This document shows, in pieces, positions 1-9,053 of a stretch of 52,807 nucleotides of DNA. Position numbers and translations under genes: made by a program. This stretch comes from Clostridium sp. CAG:138 (GTDB lineage Bacteria > Bacillota > Clostridia > Christensenellales > CAG-138). The notes under the pieces are model-generated. The model was not told the origin of the DNA. It searched no databases and saw only the letters and a list, made by a program, of their open reading frames with translations. How positions within the stretch are numbered: position 1 is the first letter of the stretch; every line of letters begins with the position of its first letter. The stretch is taken from the NCBI GenBank assembly GCA_000435055.1, contig FR879680.1, positions 67,024 to 119,830 on the forward strand, in the 5' to 3' direction.

Positions 1-1
1 C

Positions 2-148
2 GGGAACCGCAGCTTCCCCGCCGGTCTGCGGCTGACAGCAACGCGCATCGTTTTTCCGAATAAGCTTGACGGGCTTGAATACTTATGCGGCAAATCAATT
101 GAAATTGAACCGCCGTACAACACACAATTTATAAAAAATCAGCTTTAG
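2..148 (+). CDS. C-terminal end of an unidentified protein (truncated by window edge)
   Basis: An open frame enters from the left edge and stops at TAG 146-148. It gives about 48 residues ending in FIKNQL, with a stretch reading RIVFPNKLDGLEYL. It is not the C-terminus of MnmE (which ends in a conserved FCIGK), the usual neighbour of mnmG. I do not recognise the family. It lies on the same strand as mnmG, about 96 bp upstream of the mnmG start. Confidence 0.5.
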   Translation, partial: GNRSFPAGLRLTATRIVFPNKLDGLEYLCGKSIEIEPPYNTQFIKNQL

Positions 149-188
149 GACTGTTGAAATGTCTAAATCCGCTGTTTCACAAAAGCAT

Positions 189-204
189 TGTTTCACGTGA
201 AACA
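189..204. promoter_or_regulatory. parS: parS centromere site (ParB/Spo0J binding)
   Basis: The 16-bp perfect palindrome TGTTTCACGTGAAACA is identical to the bacterial parS consensus bound by ParB/Spo0J. It lies in the leader of mnmG, 40 bp before the chosen start. parS sites cluster around the origin, so this supports an oriC-proximal location. An upstream TTG start would translate the site as FHVKH, but the better ribosome binding site is further downstream. Confidence 0.93.
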
Positions 205-244
205 TTATCGGAACAGCAATTTCGACAGCGAAAAGAGGAATATT

Positions 245-2161
245 ATGAATTTTTACTCCGGTGATTATGATATAATTGTTGCGGGAGCAGGCCACGCAGG
301 CGTCGAGGCCGCGCTTGCATCCGCACGAATGGGCAAAAAAACACTGTGTCTCTGCCTGAACCTTGATTCCGTGGCACTTTGTGCCTGCAACCCCGCCATC
401 GGCGGAACGAGTAAGGGACACCTTGTGCGCGAAATTGATGCACTCGGCGGCGAAATGGGACTTGCGGCGGATGAAACTTTTATTCAAATGCGTATGCTGA
501 ACCTTGGAAAAGGGGCTGCTGTTCATTCGCTTCGCGCGCAGATTGACAAAAACCGTTATCATATGCGAATGAAACAGGTACTCGAAAGCGAACCCAATCT
601 GACGCTCAGACAGGATGAATGCGCCGAAATAATTGAAAAGAACGGAAAAATTGCCGGAGTTGTCTGCTCGGGCGGAACAGAATACTCCTGCCGTGCAGTC
701 ATAATTTGTACCGGTGTGTATCTGCGCAGCCTAATTCATATCGGAGAGCAAAGCGTCGAACAGGGGCCTTCCGGGCTCGCGCGTTCAAACAGCCTTTCAA
801 GCTCACTCCAAGAACTGGGCTTTAACCTTCGCCGATTCAAAACAGGTACTCCCCCGCGCGTCAGCAGAAACAGCCTTGATTTCACGAAAATGGAAGAGCA
901 GTTCGGCGATGTTCCGATTCCGCATTTTTCCTTTCTGACGGAAGAACAAAAAAAGGAACAACAGTGCTGTTATCTGACCTATACGAATGCCGAAACACAC
1001 CGGATTATCCTTGATAACCTTGAACGTTCGCCGATGTTCAGCGGAAAAATACACGCCTCTCCAACGCGTTATTGTCCGTCAATCGAGGATAAGCTCGTTC
1101 GTTTTCCAAACAAGGACAGGCATCAGCTTTTTATTGAACCCGAAGGAAATCAAACGAACGAAATGTACGTTCAGGGTTTTTCGACAAGCCTTCCCCGCGA
1201 TGTTCAGCAGCTGTCGCTGCGCACCCTTCCCGGGTTTGAAAACTGTGAAATCATGCGTTACGGCTATGCGATTGAATATGACTGTATCGACCCGACCGCA
1301 CTTACTCTGACACTCGGTGCAAAGGATGTTCCGGGACTGTTTTTTGCGGGTCAATTGAACGGTTCAAGCGGTTATGAAGAAGCAGCGGCACAGGGTCTGC
1401 TTGCCGGAATTAATGCTGCGCTGTATGTTTCGGAGGAACCGCCGCTTATTCTTCGCCGTTCCGATGCCTATATCGGAGTGCTTGCGGATGACTTATCAAC
1501 AAAAGGAACAAACGAACCATACCGAATGATGACAAGCCGCGCTGAGTACCGCCTGCTTCTGCGGCAGGATAACGCCGATCTGCGGCTAACCGAGCTCGGA
1601 CGGCGAACAGGGCTCATCAGTGACGAACGATATGCGCGTTTGATGCGAAAAAAAGAGGAAATTGCAGCTGCAAAACGTGCACTTGAAGCTACCGTTCCTC
1701 CGACCGAAACGCTGAACCTCCTGCTTGCCTCGCGCAATGAAAGTCCCGTTATCACCGGAGTGCGGCTCGGTACGCTCTTAAAACGCAAAAACATCTGCTA
1801 CACCGATCTGCTTGAACTCTGTCCCGATTTGCCGCCGCTTTCCGATGAGGCACGCGAACAGATTGAAATTGATGCGCATTACGGCGGATACATCGAAAAG
1901 CAAAATGAGCATATTCGGCGTTTTGAAAATCAGGAAAACATGCTGCTTCCACCTGATTTCGACTATGAGTCAATAAACGGTCTTCGCCTTGAAGCGCGCC
2001 AGAAACTGACGGCAATGCGCCCGGCAAACCTTGGTCAGGCAAGCCGAATTTCCGGAGTCTCGCCCGCAGATATTGCGGTTCTGATGATAAAACTGAAACA
2101 GAACGGACAAAACACGGCATATTCCGAAAATGAAACAGTTACGGAGGACAAAAAAATATGA
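245..2161 (+). CDS. mnmG: tRNA uridine-5-carboxymethylaminomethyl modification enzyme MnmG (GidA)
   Basis: This is the FAD/NADH-dependent subunit that, with MnmE, installs the (carboxymethyl)aminomethyl group on U34 of certain tRNAs in the cytoplasm. The N-terminus has the dinucleotide-binding signature GAGHAGVEAA (from residue 14), followed by the family hallmark NPAIGGTSKGHLVREIDALG. GYAIEYDCIDP and LFFAGQLNGSSGYEEAAAQG follow in the FAD domain. The length of 638 residues is normal. I chose the ATG at 245, preceded by an AAGAGGA-type ribosome binding site. A TTG at 188 would add 19 residues translated through the parS palindrome and is less likely. The stop overlaps the rsmG start (ATGA), so the two are translationally coupled. 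MnmE is not visible in the window. Confidence 0.96.
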   Translation: MNFYSGDYDIIVAGAGHAGVEAALASARMGKKTLCLCLNLDSVALCACNPAIGGTSKGHLVREIDALGGEMGLAADETFIQMRMLNLGKGAAVHSLRAQIDKNRYHMRMKQVLESEPNLTLRQDECAEIIEKNGKIAGVVCSGGTEYSCRAVIICTGVYLRSLIHIGEQSVEQGPSGLARSNSLSSSLQELGFNLRRFKTGTPPRVSRNSLDFTKMEEQFGDVPIPHFSFLTEEQKKEQQCCYLTYTNAETHRIILDNLERSPMFSGKIHASPTRYCPSIEDKLVRFPNKDRHQLFIEPEGNQTNEMYVQGFSTSLPRDVQQLSLRTLPGFENCEIMRYGYAIEYDCIDPTALTLTLGAKDVPGLFFAGQLNGSSGYEEAAAQGLLAGINAALYVSEEPPLILRRSDAYIGVLADDLSTKGTNEPYRMMTSRAEYRLLLRQDNADLRLTELGRRTGLISDERYARLMRKKEEIAAAKRALEATVPPTETLNLLLASRNESPVITGVRLGTLLKRKNICYTDLLELCPDLPPLSDEAREQIEIDAHYGGYIEKQNEHIRRFENQENMLLPPDFDYESINGLRLEARQKLTAMRPANLGQASRISGVSPADIAVLMIKLKQNGQNTAYSENETVTEDKKI

Positions 2162-2871
2162 AACAACAAGTTGAAACCGACAGCCCGCTTATGAGAAAAC
2201 TGATTCGGGAGTATATCCCGCAGGCAAACGAGCACTGTCAGAATCAGTTTGTTCGCTATTACGAACTCCTTATCGATTACAACAACCGAATGAATCTGAC
2301 CGCCATTACCGATCCGTTCGGAATTGTTCAGCGTCATTTTGCCGACAGTCTTCTCGGCGAAAAGCTGATTCCGGACGGCTCAAAATGCATTGACGTCGGC
2401 ACAGGGGCGGGTTTTCCCGGCATCCCGCTGCTTATAATGCGCCCCGATATAGAGCTTACCCTGCTTGATTCGCTTAATAAACGCGTTGCTTTTTTAAATG
2501 ACGTCGCCGCGGAACTGTCCCTCCCCTGCTCTGCCGTTCATGCGCGCGCAGAGGATGCCGCTCAAAGTGTTGAACTGCGCGAAAAATTCGATATTGCGCT
2601 GACCCGTGCTGTTGCAAACATCGGCACAATCGCCGAATGGACGCTCCCATTTCTGAAAAACGGAGGATATTCGCTGATGTACAAAGGCCCCGGGGCCGCC
2701 GAAGAGCTCAAAGCGGCCGAGTCCGCACTGAAATGCCTTAACGGAACAGCCGAAATTCGAGAAATTGACACTGAATGGGGAGCGCGCTCACTCGTTCTGA
2801 TAGAAAAGCACGGAATAATGCCAAAAAAATACCCGCGACGCCCGGGTGTTGCCGCAAAAAATCCGCTCTGA
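2158..2871 (+). CDS. rsmG: 16S rRNA (guanine-527-N7) methyltransferase RsmG (GidB)
   Basis: This SAM-dependent methyltransferase makes m7G527 in 16S rRNA; loss is known to give low-level streptomycin resistance. The glycine-rich motif I is CIDVGTGAGFPGIPLLIM (around residues 79-96), followed by the acidic end of strand 2 in LTLLDSLNKRVAFL and the family motif ALTRAVA. The 237-residue length is typical. The ATG overlaps the mnmG stop by four bases, giving the classical gidA-gidB order. The very C-terminus is basic (KKYPRRPGV). Confidence 0.95.
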   Translation: MKQQVETDSPLMRKLIREYIPQANEHCQNQFVRYYELLIDYNNRMNLTAITDPFGIVQRHFADSLLGEKLIPDGSKCIDVGTGAGFPGIPLLIMRPDIELTLLDSLNKRVAFLNDVAAELSLPCSAVHARAEDAAQSVELREKFDIALTRAVANIGTIAEWTLPFLKNGGYSLMYKGPGAAEELKAAESALKCLNGTAEIREIDTEWGARSLVLIEKHGIMPKKYPRRPGVAAKNPL

Positions 2872-2925
2872 GGTTATTCGCAAACCACTTATTGATTTTA
2901 ACGGTCAGCTCGTTTTTGGGCGAAA

Positions 2926-2957
2926 TTATCCACAGTTTCGCAATAAAATGTGGATAA
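2926..2957. promoter_or_regulatory. Pair of inverted perfect DnaA boxes
   Basis: TTATCCACA at 2926-2934 and its reverse complement TGTGGATAA at 2949-2957 face each other across 14 bp, in the 116-bp gap between rsmG and addB. Both match the strict DnaA-box consensus. Two perfect 9-mers in one short gap near origin genes suggest DnaA binding, either as regulation of addB or as a DnaA-titration or accessory origin site. The sequence could also fold as a hairpin, but no U-tract follows, so it is not a standard terminator. Confidence 0.7.
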
Positions 2958-2987
2958 TTTTCAAAGTTTTGCACACAGGAGGGAAAT

Positions 2988-5900
2988 ATGCCTGCAAAAG
3001 TCAATTTCATCATCGGACGCGCCGGAACGGGAAAAACACACAGTATATATTCACATATTGCCCGCAACGAAAAAGCAGCAAAACGTTCTGTTCTCATAGT
3101 TCCCGACAGGGCAACGTTCGAAACCGAACGTTCGCTTTCCGAATACATCGGAGGCGGCATTCTTTATACATCCGTTCTGTCGTTCACAACGCTTGCACGC
3201 CGTGTACTGACCGAAACGGGAAACCGAAAAACCTTTCTGTCCTCGCAGGGACGGCAAATGCTCGTTCGCCGCATTGTTGACGAGGCAAGCAGCGAACTCA
3301 CCGCATTTTCACGCGTTTCAAAACACAGGGGCTTTTCAAAGGAATGTGATGAAATAATACTTAAATGCAAGCGATTTTCGATTACGCCGGATGATTTATT
3401 ATCCGCAGACAATCTTCCTGCGCGTTTGCGTGAAAAACTATCGGATTTCGCCTTGATTTACAGAAAAACAAATGAATATACCGAAGGCAGATATATTGAC
3501 GGCGAAGATTTGGTGAATTCTCTGATAGAACGACTTCCCCGCTCCTCCGCAGTCGGTACGGACGTTTTTATTGATGCGCCGGATATGCTGAATTCGCAGA
3601 TAATCGGCATAATTAAAGTGTTGTTTTCCGTTGCGGCATCAGTCACAATAACATTTCGAATTGACATAACAGGAAGTGCGCCCGACAGAAGAATATTCGA
3701 GTCGGATTTTGACGCATACCGCAAGTTAACGGCAATTGCGGGCGAAATGAAATGCGAAACAAATGTTATTCGAATGCAGGACAAAATGCTGCACCAAACC
3801 TGGGCGCTTCTTCATCTTGAAAAAAATTTATTCGCTTTTCCCTACCGAATTTTCACTGAATCTTATCCCGACGAAACAGCGAATTCCATCGAAATTCACT
3901 CCGCATCGGACCGACGACAGGAAGTTCGCGCCGCCGCAGAAGCGATTCGGAACGCCGTCAAAGCCGGTATGCGTTTTCGCGATATTGCGGTTGTGCTTGG
4001 CGATCCCGACGGATATTCAACAACAATACGGCGTATTTTTGATGCATATTCAATCCCCTATTTTATGGATTCAAAGCGCCCGATTTCATCCCATCCGATT
4101 TCCGAATTGCTGCTTGCCGCGCTCCGCTGCGCGGAAAAGAATTTTCGCAGCGAAGATTTTATTCGCGTTTTTAAAACAGGGCTCACCACCCTGTCAAATG
4201 ACGAATGCGACAGACTCGAAAATCATATCCTGAAATTCGGATTGAACGGAAGCAGGCTTTATGATGATGCGCCGCTGAGTGAGTTTTTAAATGTGGAAAT
4301 CGATGAAAGCATCGAAGAGTCAAGAAGAACAGTTGCAAAACCCCTGGTTGAACTTAAAGCGGAGCTTTCGGCGGGCAAAGATGCACGCACAAGAATCAAA
4401 GCGCTTTTTAACTATCTTACAAAATTAGGTATTGCAGAAAAACTTCAGCAATACTGTGAAGAGCTTGCCGAAGCGGGGCAGTTGGATTCCGCCGTCGAAA
4501 ATCGGCAAATTTATGATACAATTATTGAAATGTTCAATCAATTGTTTGCAATTCTTGATGATGAGGTGATAAGTTTAAGCAAATTTTCGTCAATCATTGA
4601 AGAAGGATTGATGAGCTATTCAATCGGCATTATCCCCACCACGCTTGATCAGGTAATCATCGGTGATATGGATAAAATTCATGTTTCAAAGTGCAGATTC
4701 TTGTTGATACTCGGCATGAATGAGGGGCTTGTTCCGAAAGCAAAAGCCGATAATGCAATACTGAACGACAGTGACCTTCTGCGCATGAAAAATGCCGGCA
4801 TTACCGTTTGGGACAGCACAAAAAGCATGAACGGCTCTGAAAATTTACGTGTATATTCAGTAATATCAAAAGCAACGGACATGCTTCGTTTTTCGTACAG
4901 CAATGAAATCGGTTCAACCGCCGCCGCACCCTCCGGGATGATCAGCCGCCTGCGCAGGATCTTTCCCAATGCAAAGCAAACATCAACCGCTTCATTAAAC
5001 CATGCCGGTGAAACGGACGCGGCGGCATTTGCCGAACTTGCATCGGGCATAAGAAACATGATTGACAGCGGCGAAATCAATGAAAGCCTGAACAGTCTGT
5101 ACTCACATTTTTCGGGCAGTGAAAGCTATTTTTCGCGTCTCGATATGCTCGATAAAATGTTTTTCAATGATAACTCCCCCGCTGCGCTCGGAAGTGAAAC
5201 GGCCATGCGGCTCTACGGAAGGCAGCTGATGGGCACCGCAACACGGCTTGAAACATTCAATCAATGTCCGTTCCGTTATCTGATACAGTTCGGAATGCGT
5301 CTAAAGGAGCGGCCGCAGCGAACGGAAAAAGCGAATGACCGCGGCAGCTTCATTCACGAAGCGTTTGATAAATTGATAAAGGAATATTTGAACAGCAACT
5401 GCGATTTTACAACGATTTCCGCAGCGGATATCCACGAAAAGCTTGAACGGATTCTTCCGCCCATGATGATCGAACACAATAACGGAATTTTGCTTGATTC
5501 TGCCAGAATGCGGGCGGAATTTCAGCGCATTGCCGAGCTTGTTGAAACTGCCGCCCTTGCTGTCGTGAAACAAATCAACGCAGGCAAATTTCGACCGTTT
5601 GCAAGTGAAGTCAATTTCGGCCACGACAACGATGCCTATCCGCCGCTACGCATTCAAGCGGAAAACGGCGTGACCTACAGCATCACGGGCATTGCCGACC
5701 GCGTTGACAAATACGTTTCACCGGCAAACGAAGAGTTTATTCGCATAATTGACTATAAAACATATGGTCAAACATTTGACTATACCGAACTTGCAAACGG
5801 GCTGCGCATTCAATTGCCGCTGTACGCTTCCGCAATGCAGAACGCAATGCGGAAAGAAACCAATAACCCGCTCTTCACAGCAGGAATGTATTATTTGCAT

Positions 5901-6344
5901 ATCGGCGATGCACAGGCAAGTGAGGGCATCAGCGAAGACAAAGTGGAAAATGAAATTCAACGCAGTTTCAGGATGAACGGTTTGACATTAAATGATGAAA
6001 ACATACTCGAAGCAATGGATTCCGCTTTTCCGGGAAGCTCCGATGTGCTGTACGGTGTACGTTACTCAAAAAAGGAAGGCATGTTTAAGGGCAGCCTTGC
6101 AGATGAGGATGAAATGGAAGAAACCCTTGAATTTGCAAAAAAAATTGCAGGAAAAACGCTTCGTGCAATTATGCGCGGACGGATAGAGGTCAGTCCGACG
6201 GAGTATCACGGGAAAACAGCATGTAAATACTGTCCGTATATAAGTATCTGCTGTTTTGACACCACCGCCGGCTGCCGCTACAGGCGGCCGCGTGCGGGTG
6301 ACGCCGATAAATTCTTCGGAAGAGAAAACAAAGGAAAGAATTAA
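2988..6344 (+). CDS. addB: ATP-dependent helicase/nuclease subunit AddB
   Basis: AddB pairs with AddA in the Firmicute RecBCD analogue, which resects double-strand breaks and loads recombinase. The Walker A motif GRAGTGKT is at residues 10-17. The C-terminal RecB-family nuclease has the active-site stretch IIDYKTYG (D922, K924). The four cysteines of the AddB iron-sulfur staple are visible: C760 in FNQCPFRYL, then C1079, C1082 and C1088 in CKYCPYISIC. At 1118 residues it is full length. The start has GGAGGG eight bases upstream. It is followed one base later by a DUF1294 gene. Unusually, addA is not downstream but at 24540. No defect is visible, so it should be active. Confidence 0.95.
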   Translation: MPAKVNFIIGRAGTGKTHSIYSHIARNEKAAKRSVLIVPDRATFETERSLSEYIGGGILYTSVLSFTTLARRVLTETGNRKTFLSSQGRQMLVRRIVDEASSELTAFSRVSKHRGFSKECDEIILKCKRFSITPDDLLSADNLPARLREKLSDFALIYRKTNEYTEGRYIDGEDLVNSLIERLPRSSAVGTDVFIDAPDMLNSQIIGIIKVLFSVAASVTITFRIDITGSAPDRRIFESDFDAYRKLTAIAGEMKCETNVIRMQDKMLHQTWALLHLEKNLFAFPYRIFTESYPDETANSIEIHSASDRRQEVRAAAEAIRNAVKAGMRFRDIAVVLGDPDGYSTTIRRIFDAYSIPYFMDSKRPISSHPISELLLAALRCAEKNFRSEDFIRVFKTGLTTLSNDECDRLENHILKFGLNGSRLYDDAPLSEFLNVEIDESIEESRRTVAKPLVELKAELSAGKDARTRIKALFNYLTKLGIAEKLQQYCEELAEAGQLDSAVENRQIYDTIIEMFNQLFAILDDEVISLSKFSSIIEEGLMSYSIGIIPTTLDQVIIGDMDKIHVSKCRFLLILGMNEGLVPKAKADNAILNDSDLLRMKNAGITVWDSTKSMNGSENLRVYSVISKATDMLRFSYSNEIGSTAAAPSGMISRLRRIFPNAKQTSTASLNHAGETDAAAFAELASGIRNMIDSGEINESLNSLYSHFSGSESYFSRLDMLDKMFFNDNSPAALGSETAMRLYGRQLMGTATRLETFNQCPFRYLIQFGMRLKERPQRTEKANDRGSFIHEAFDKLIKEYLNSNCDFTTISAADIHEKLERILPPMMIEHNNGILLDSARMRAEFQRIAELVETAALAVVKQINAGKFRPFASEVNFGHDNDAYPPLRIQAENGVTYSITGIADRVDKYVSPANEEFIRIIDYKTYGQTFDYTELANGLRIQLPLYASAMQNAMRKETNNPLFTAGMYYLHIGDAQASEGISEDKVENEIQRSFRMNGLTLNDENILEAMDSAFPGSSDVLYGVRYSKKEGMFKGSLADEDEMEETLEFAKKIAGKTLRAIMRGRIEVSPTEYHGKTACKYCPYISICCFDTTAGCRYRRPRAGDADKFFGRENKGKN

Positions 6345-6345
6345 A

Positions 6346-6630
6346 ATGCCTAATTTCAATTACAAGATAATTGTAATTATTTACATGATCATAATGTCGG
6401 TAATCGGTTTTGTGTCCATGGGAATCGATAAAAAACGAGCAATCAATAAAAAATGGCGCATCCCTGAAAAAACGCTGTTTATCATTGCGTTCCTCGGCGG
6501 TGCAGCCGGTTCCGTACTCGGTATGCGTATATTCAAGCATAAAACGAAGCACATGAAATTTGTGATTTTTATGCCGCTTTTCCTCGCGCTTCAAATCGCG
6601 GCACTGCTTTTTATTTGCATTGTGTATTAA
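6346..6630 (+). CDS. DUF1294 small integral membrane protein
   Basis: A 94-residue protein with three hydrophobic segments (about residues 6-26, 42-62 and 70-92). It carries the family pattern R-I-P-E-K-T-L, then LGGAAGSVLGMRIFKHKTKH, which is diagnostic of DUF1294. The start ATG lies one base after the addB stop, with AAGGAAAG upstream within the end of addB, so it is probably co-transcribed. The family has no established function. A longer reading frame upstream is a shadow of addB. It converges with rsmI, only 25 bp away. Confidence 0.85.
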   Translation: MPNFNYKIIVIIYMIIMSVIGFVSMGIDKKRAINKKWRIPEKTLFIIAFLGGAAGSVLGMRIFKHKTKHMKFVIFMPLFLALQIAALLFICIVY

Positions 6631-6655
6631 TTTTCAATGCTGCATACGGGAACGC

Positions 6656-7501
6656 TTATTCATCCGATAATTCAAGAGCGAGCCTGTACGCCTCGTTTTT
6701 CGGAACGTTCAAAATGCTTGAGGCGATTTTTGCCGTGTTTTTTGCACCGATTCCGGCATTCAGAAGAATACCGACAGTTTCGCGCAGTTTTGTATTATAG
6801 GCTGCAATATTATTATCACATGGAGAAATTACAATAACGCACTCCCCTTTGGGTTCGTTTTCCGCAAACCGTGCGGCAAGCTCTGCCGCCGTTCCGCGTA
6901 TGACCTGTTCAAAAGTCTTTGTGATTTCCCGTACCAATGCGCATTCACGATTCGGAAAAAGTTCGGAAAAATCAGCAAAAGTTGCAGCAACACGATGTGG
7001 GCTTTCATAAAGAACAACCGTTGCTTCGCTGTTCTTTATCCTTTCAACGGCTTCGCTGCGTTCAGCACCGCTGCGGGGAATAAAGCCGCAGAAATATAAC
7101 GACTCCGTCGGAAGCCCGCTCATTACCCACGCCGTCAAAACGGCATTTGCGCCCGGGAGCACCTCAAACTGGAGATTGTTTTCAACAAAAAACCTGACAA
7201 GACGGCTGCCCGGATCACTGACCCCCGGCATTCCCGCGTCACTGACAAAAGCTATCGCCTCGCCGCCGCGCACACGTTCGGCAATCTCATTCGCGCGCTG
7301 TTCCTCATTGTGTTCGTGGCAGCTTATAAGAGTTTTTTTAATTTCAAAATGATTCATAAGCTTGAGGGTGTTTCGCGTATCTTCACAATACACCGCAGCC
7401 GCGCCGCGCAAAATGCGCAGACAACGCAGCGTTATATCCTCAAGATTACCTATAGGGGTTGCGCAAAGATAAAGCTTTGCGGGTATCTTTTTATTTTCCA
7501 T
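6656..7501 (-). CDS. rsmI: 16S rRNA (cytidine-1402-2'-O) methyltransferase RsmI
   Basis: This tetrapyrrole-methylase-fold enzyme 2'-O-methylates C1402 in the 16S decoding centre. Diagnostic motifs are LYLCATPIGNLEDITLR near the N-terminus, VYCEDTRNT, LISCHEHNE, and FVSDAGMPGVSDPG. The C-terminal region includes VVLYESPHRV. With the ATG at 7501 (GAGGTGG upstream) it has 281 residues, the usual size. A longer frame starting further upstream lacks a ribosome binding site. It overlaps the end of the upstream methylase gene by 11 bp, an association often seen in Firmicutes. Confidence 0.95.
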   Translation of the reverse strand: MENKKIPAKLYLCATPIGNLEDITLRCLRILRGAAAVYCEDTRNTLKLMNHFEIKKTLISCHEHNEEQRANEIAERVRGGEAIAFVSDAGMPGVSDPGSRLVRFFVENNLQFEVLPGANAVLTAWVMSGLPTESLYFCGFIPRSGAERSEAVERIKNSEATVVLYESPHRVAATFADFSELFPNRECALVREITKTFEQVIRGTAAELAARFAENEPKGECVIVISPCDNNIAAYNTKLRETVGILLNAGIGAKNTAKIASSILNVPKNEAYRLALELSDE

Positions 7502-8285
7502 AGAACTCAGCCACCTCGGGTGAATACTCCCCGTTTTCATCATAAATTATTAAATTGTTTTCAATAATCAATCCGCTTTTTGCCCCGCTTTTTGCTTCAA
7601 TCAACGCAAGATAAGGCGCGGCTTCCGGCTTGCCTGCAACAAGACGCAGCCGTTTAGGCTCAAGCCCGGCGGACGAAAGCGCAGTAAAAGCATCGCACAG
7701 CCGTCTTGCGGGAAAACACATGAAAAATTTACCGCCATATTTAAGAAGTTTCGCAGCAGCTTTTGTAATTTCTTTTATGGGAGCGGCAATGTCATGCGTT
7801 GCAGCACCTTTTTGGGAAATCGCGCCGCAATCATGCTGATGATAAGGCGGGTTGCAAATTGCACAATCAAACTTTATTTTCGATTTTGATGAATAATCTA
7901 TATAATCAGCATTAACTGCAGTAATCTCAGCTTCGTTCAAACCGTTTAAACGAACGGAACGCAAAAAACGATCCGCTTGCCGTGCGTCAATTTCAATTCC
8001 AAGAATTCGGCAGCCTGTTCTGCCGTGAAGCAAAAAACTCAGCGCACCTGCGCCCGCGCCAAGGTCAACACAGTATTCCTTCGCATTAACATGCGCGAAA
8101 TGCGCAAGCAGAACAGAATCCGTGCCGAATCGAAACGCGTCCGCAGACTGAATCAAGCTTAGTCCGTTAAGCTGCAAATCATCAATCCGCTCGCCCGGAG
8201 CGAGTTCGGCCGAATGCAACGTTTCTTTTGAAGAACAAACAGCGCCGCTCCCTTTTTCGTTCGAAAGATAATTCGAATTTTGCAT
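7491..8285 (-). CDS. tRNA1(Val) A37 N6-methyltransferase family protein (TrmN6/YfiC-like)
   Basis: A SAM-dependent adenine N6-methylase family member. The start region ERIDDLQLNGLSLIQ is typical of the Firmicute branch and is followed by FRFGTDSVLLAHFA. Motif I is CVDLGAGAGALSFLL, and the catalytic N6-adenine motif NPPY is in CAICNPPYHQHD. In E. coli the homologue modifies A37 of tRNA-Val; the substrate here is inferred. It has 264 residues with the start at 8285. The ribosome binding site for that start is weak, and the first 30 residues are poorly conserved in character, so a later start is possible. It sits 14 bp after cvpA and overlaps rsmI. Confidence 0.85.
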   Translation of the reverse strand: MQNSNYLSNEKGSGAVCSSKETLHSAELAPGERIDDLQLNGLSLIQSADAFRFGTDSVLLAHFAHVNAKEYCVDLGAGAGALSFLLHGRTGCRILGIEIDARQADRFLRSVRLNGLNEAEITAVNADYIDYSSKSKIKFDCAICNPPYHQHDCGAISQKGAATHDIAAPIKEITKAAAKLLKYGGKFFMCFPARRLCDAFTALSSAGLEPKRLRLVAGKPEAAPYLALIEAKSGAKSGLIIENNLIIYDENGEYSPEVAEFYGK

Positions 8286-8299
8286 ACAAGCTATGCGGA

Positions 8300-9004
8300 T
8301 TACACACCCGGAATCAGTTTAAGGAGGATGTTTGACTGATAGAAGAATGACGCAATCGCACTCGACGAAACAAGTTTTTCAATTGCATCAAACGGAAGCA
8401 CCGTCAAAATAATCGGCATCAGCATAAATATTACGCAGATCCCGATGATTGACCTTGCAAGCCCGACCGCTCCGCCGATAATGAAATCAACTTTGCGAAG
8501 CTGCGGGAAAATAAATGCGTAATCCAGCCAGCAGATCACAAATGTGAATAAAACACGCACAGCCAAATAAACAACAATAAATGCAACAATATTTATTATC
8601 ACGCGAACAATACTCTCGTTGAAATAATCGCCGAGCGTTGTTATTCCCTCCGCTTTGAAGGCCTCCGTCATTATGTTTTCATAAACACGCTCTTTAAGCG
8701 GATAAGCAAGGTTTGACCTGCTCATGACCTCGTCAATTTCGGAATTAGATAAACTCTTTATGTCAGATTTGACAAGTTCAACGTCGTAAATGGCTTCCGA
8801 ACCTTCCGTGTAGCTCAACATTGAATTGTAGAGCTTTTCATTCTTAATTATCGAGTTCGAAACCGTCCCCATGAGCAAAAAAGCCAACAAACAGGCCACG
8901 ATTGATACCCCCAAAGTTGATGCACTCCATACAAAGCCCTTGTACATGCCCGATACGAAGTACAATCCAATCATAAAGATAATCAAAAAATCAATTATAT
9001 TCAA
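8300..9004 (-). CDS. cvpA: CvpA family membrane protein
   Basis: A 234-residue integral membrane protein with four hydrophobic segments: residues about 4-22, 27-47, 130-152 and 175-203. The N-terminus NIIDFLIIFMIGLYFVSGMYKG matches the CvpA (colicin V production) pattern of an N-D-hydrophobic start followed by a G-x-x-K/R-G turn. The start is TTG at 9004 with GGAGG upstream. In other bacteria CvpA is linked to envelope integrity; its biochemical role is not established. It lies between the DUF5711 gene and the methylase in a co-directional run. Confidence 0.8.
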   Translation of the reverse strand: MNIIDFLIIFMIGLYFVSGMYKGFVWSASTLGVSIVACLLAFLLMGTVSNSIIKNEKLYNSMLSYTEGSEAIYDVELVKSDIKSLSNSEIDEVMSRSNLAYPLKERVYENIMTEAFKAEGITTLGDYFNESIVRVIINIVAFIVVYLAVRVLFTFVICWLDYAFIFPQLRKVDFIIGGAVGLARSIIGICVIFMLMPIILTVLPFDAIEKLVSSSAIASFFYQSNILLKLIPGV

Positions 9005-9053
9005 TAATAATACCTCCGATATAACGCCTTAATCACATGGATGTAAGGCATTT

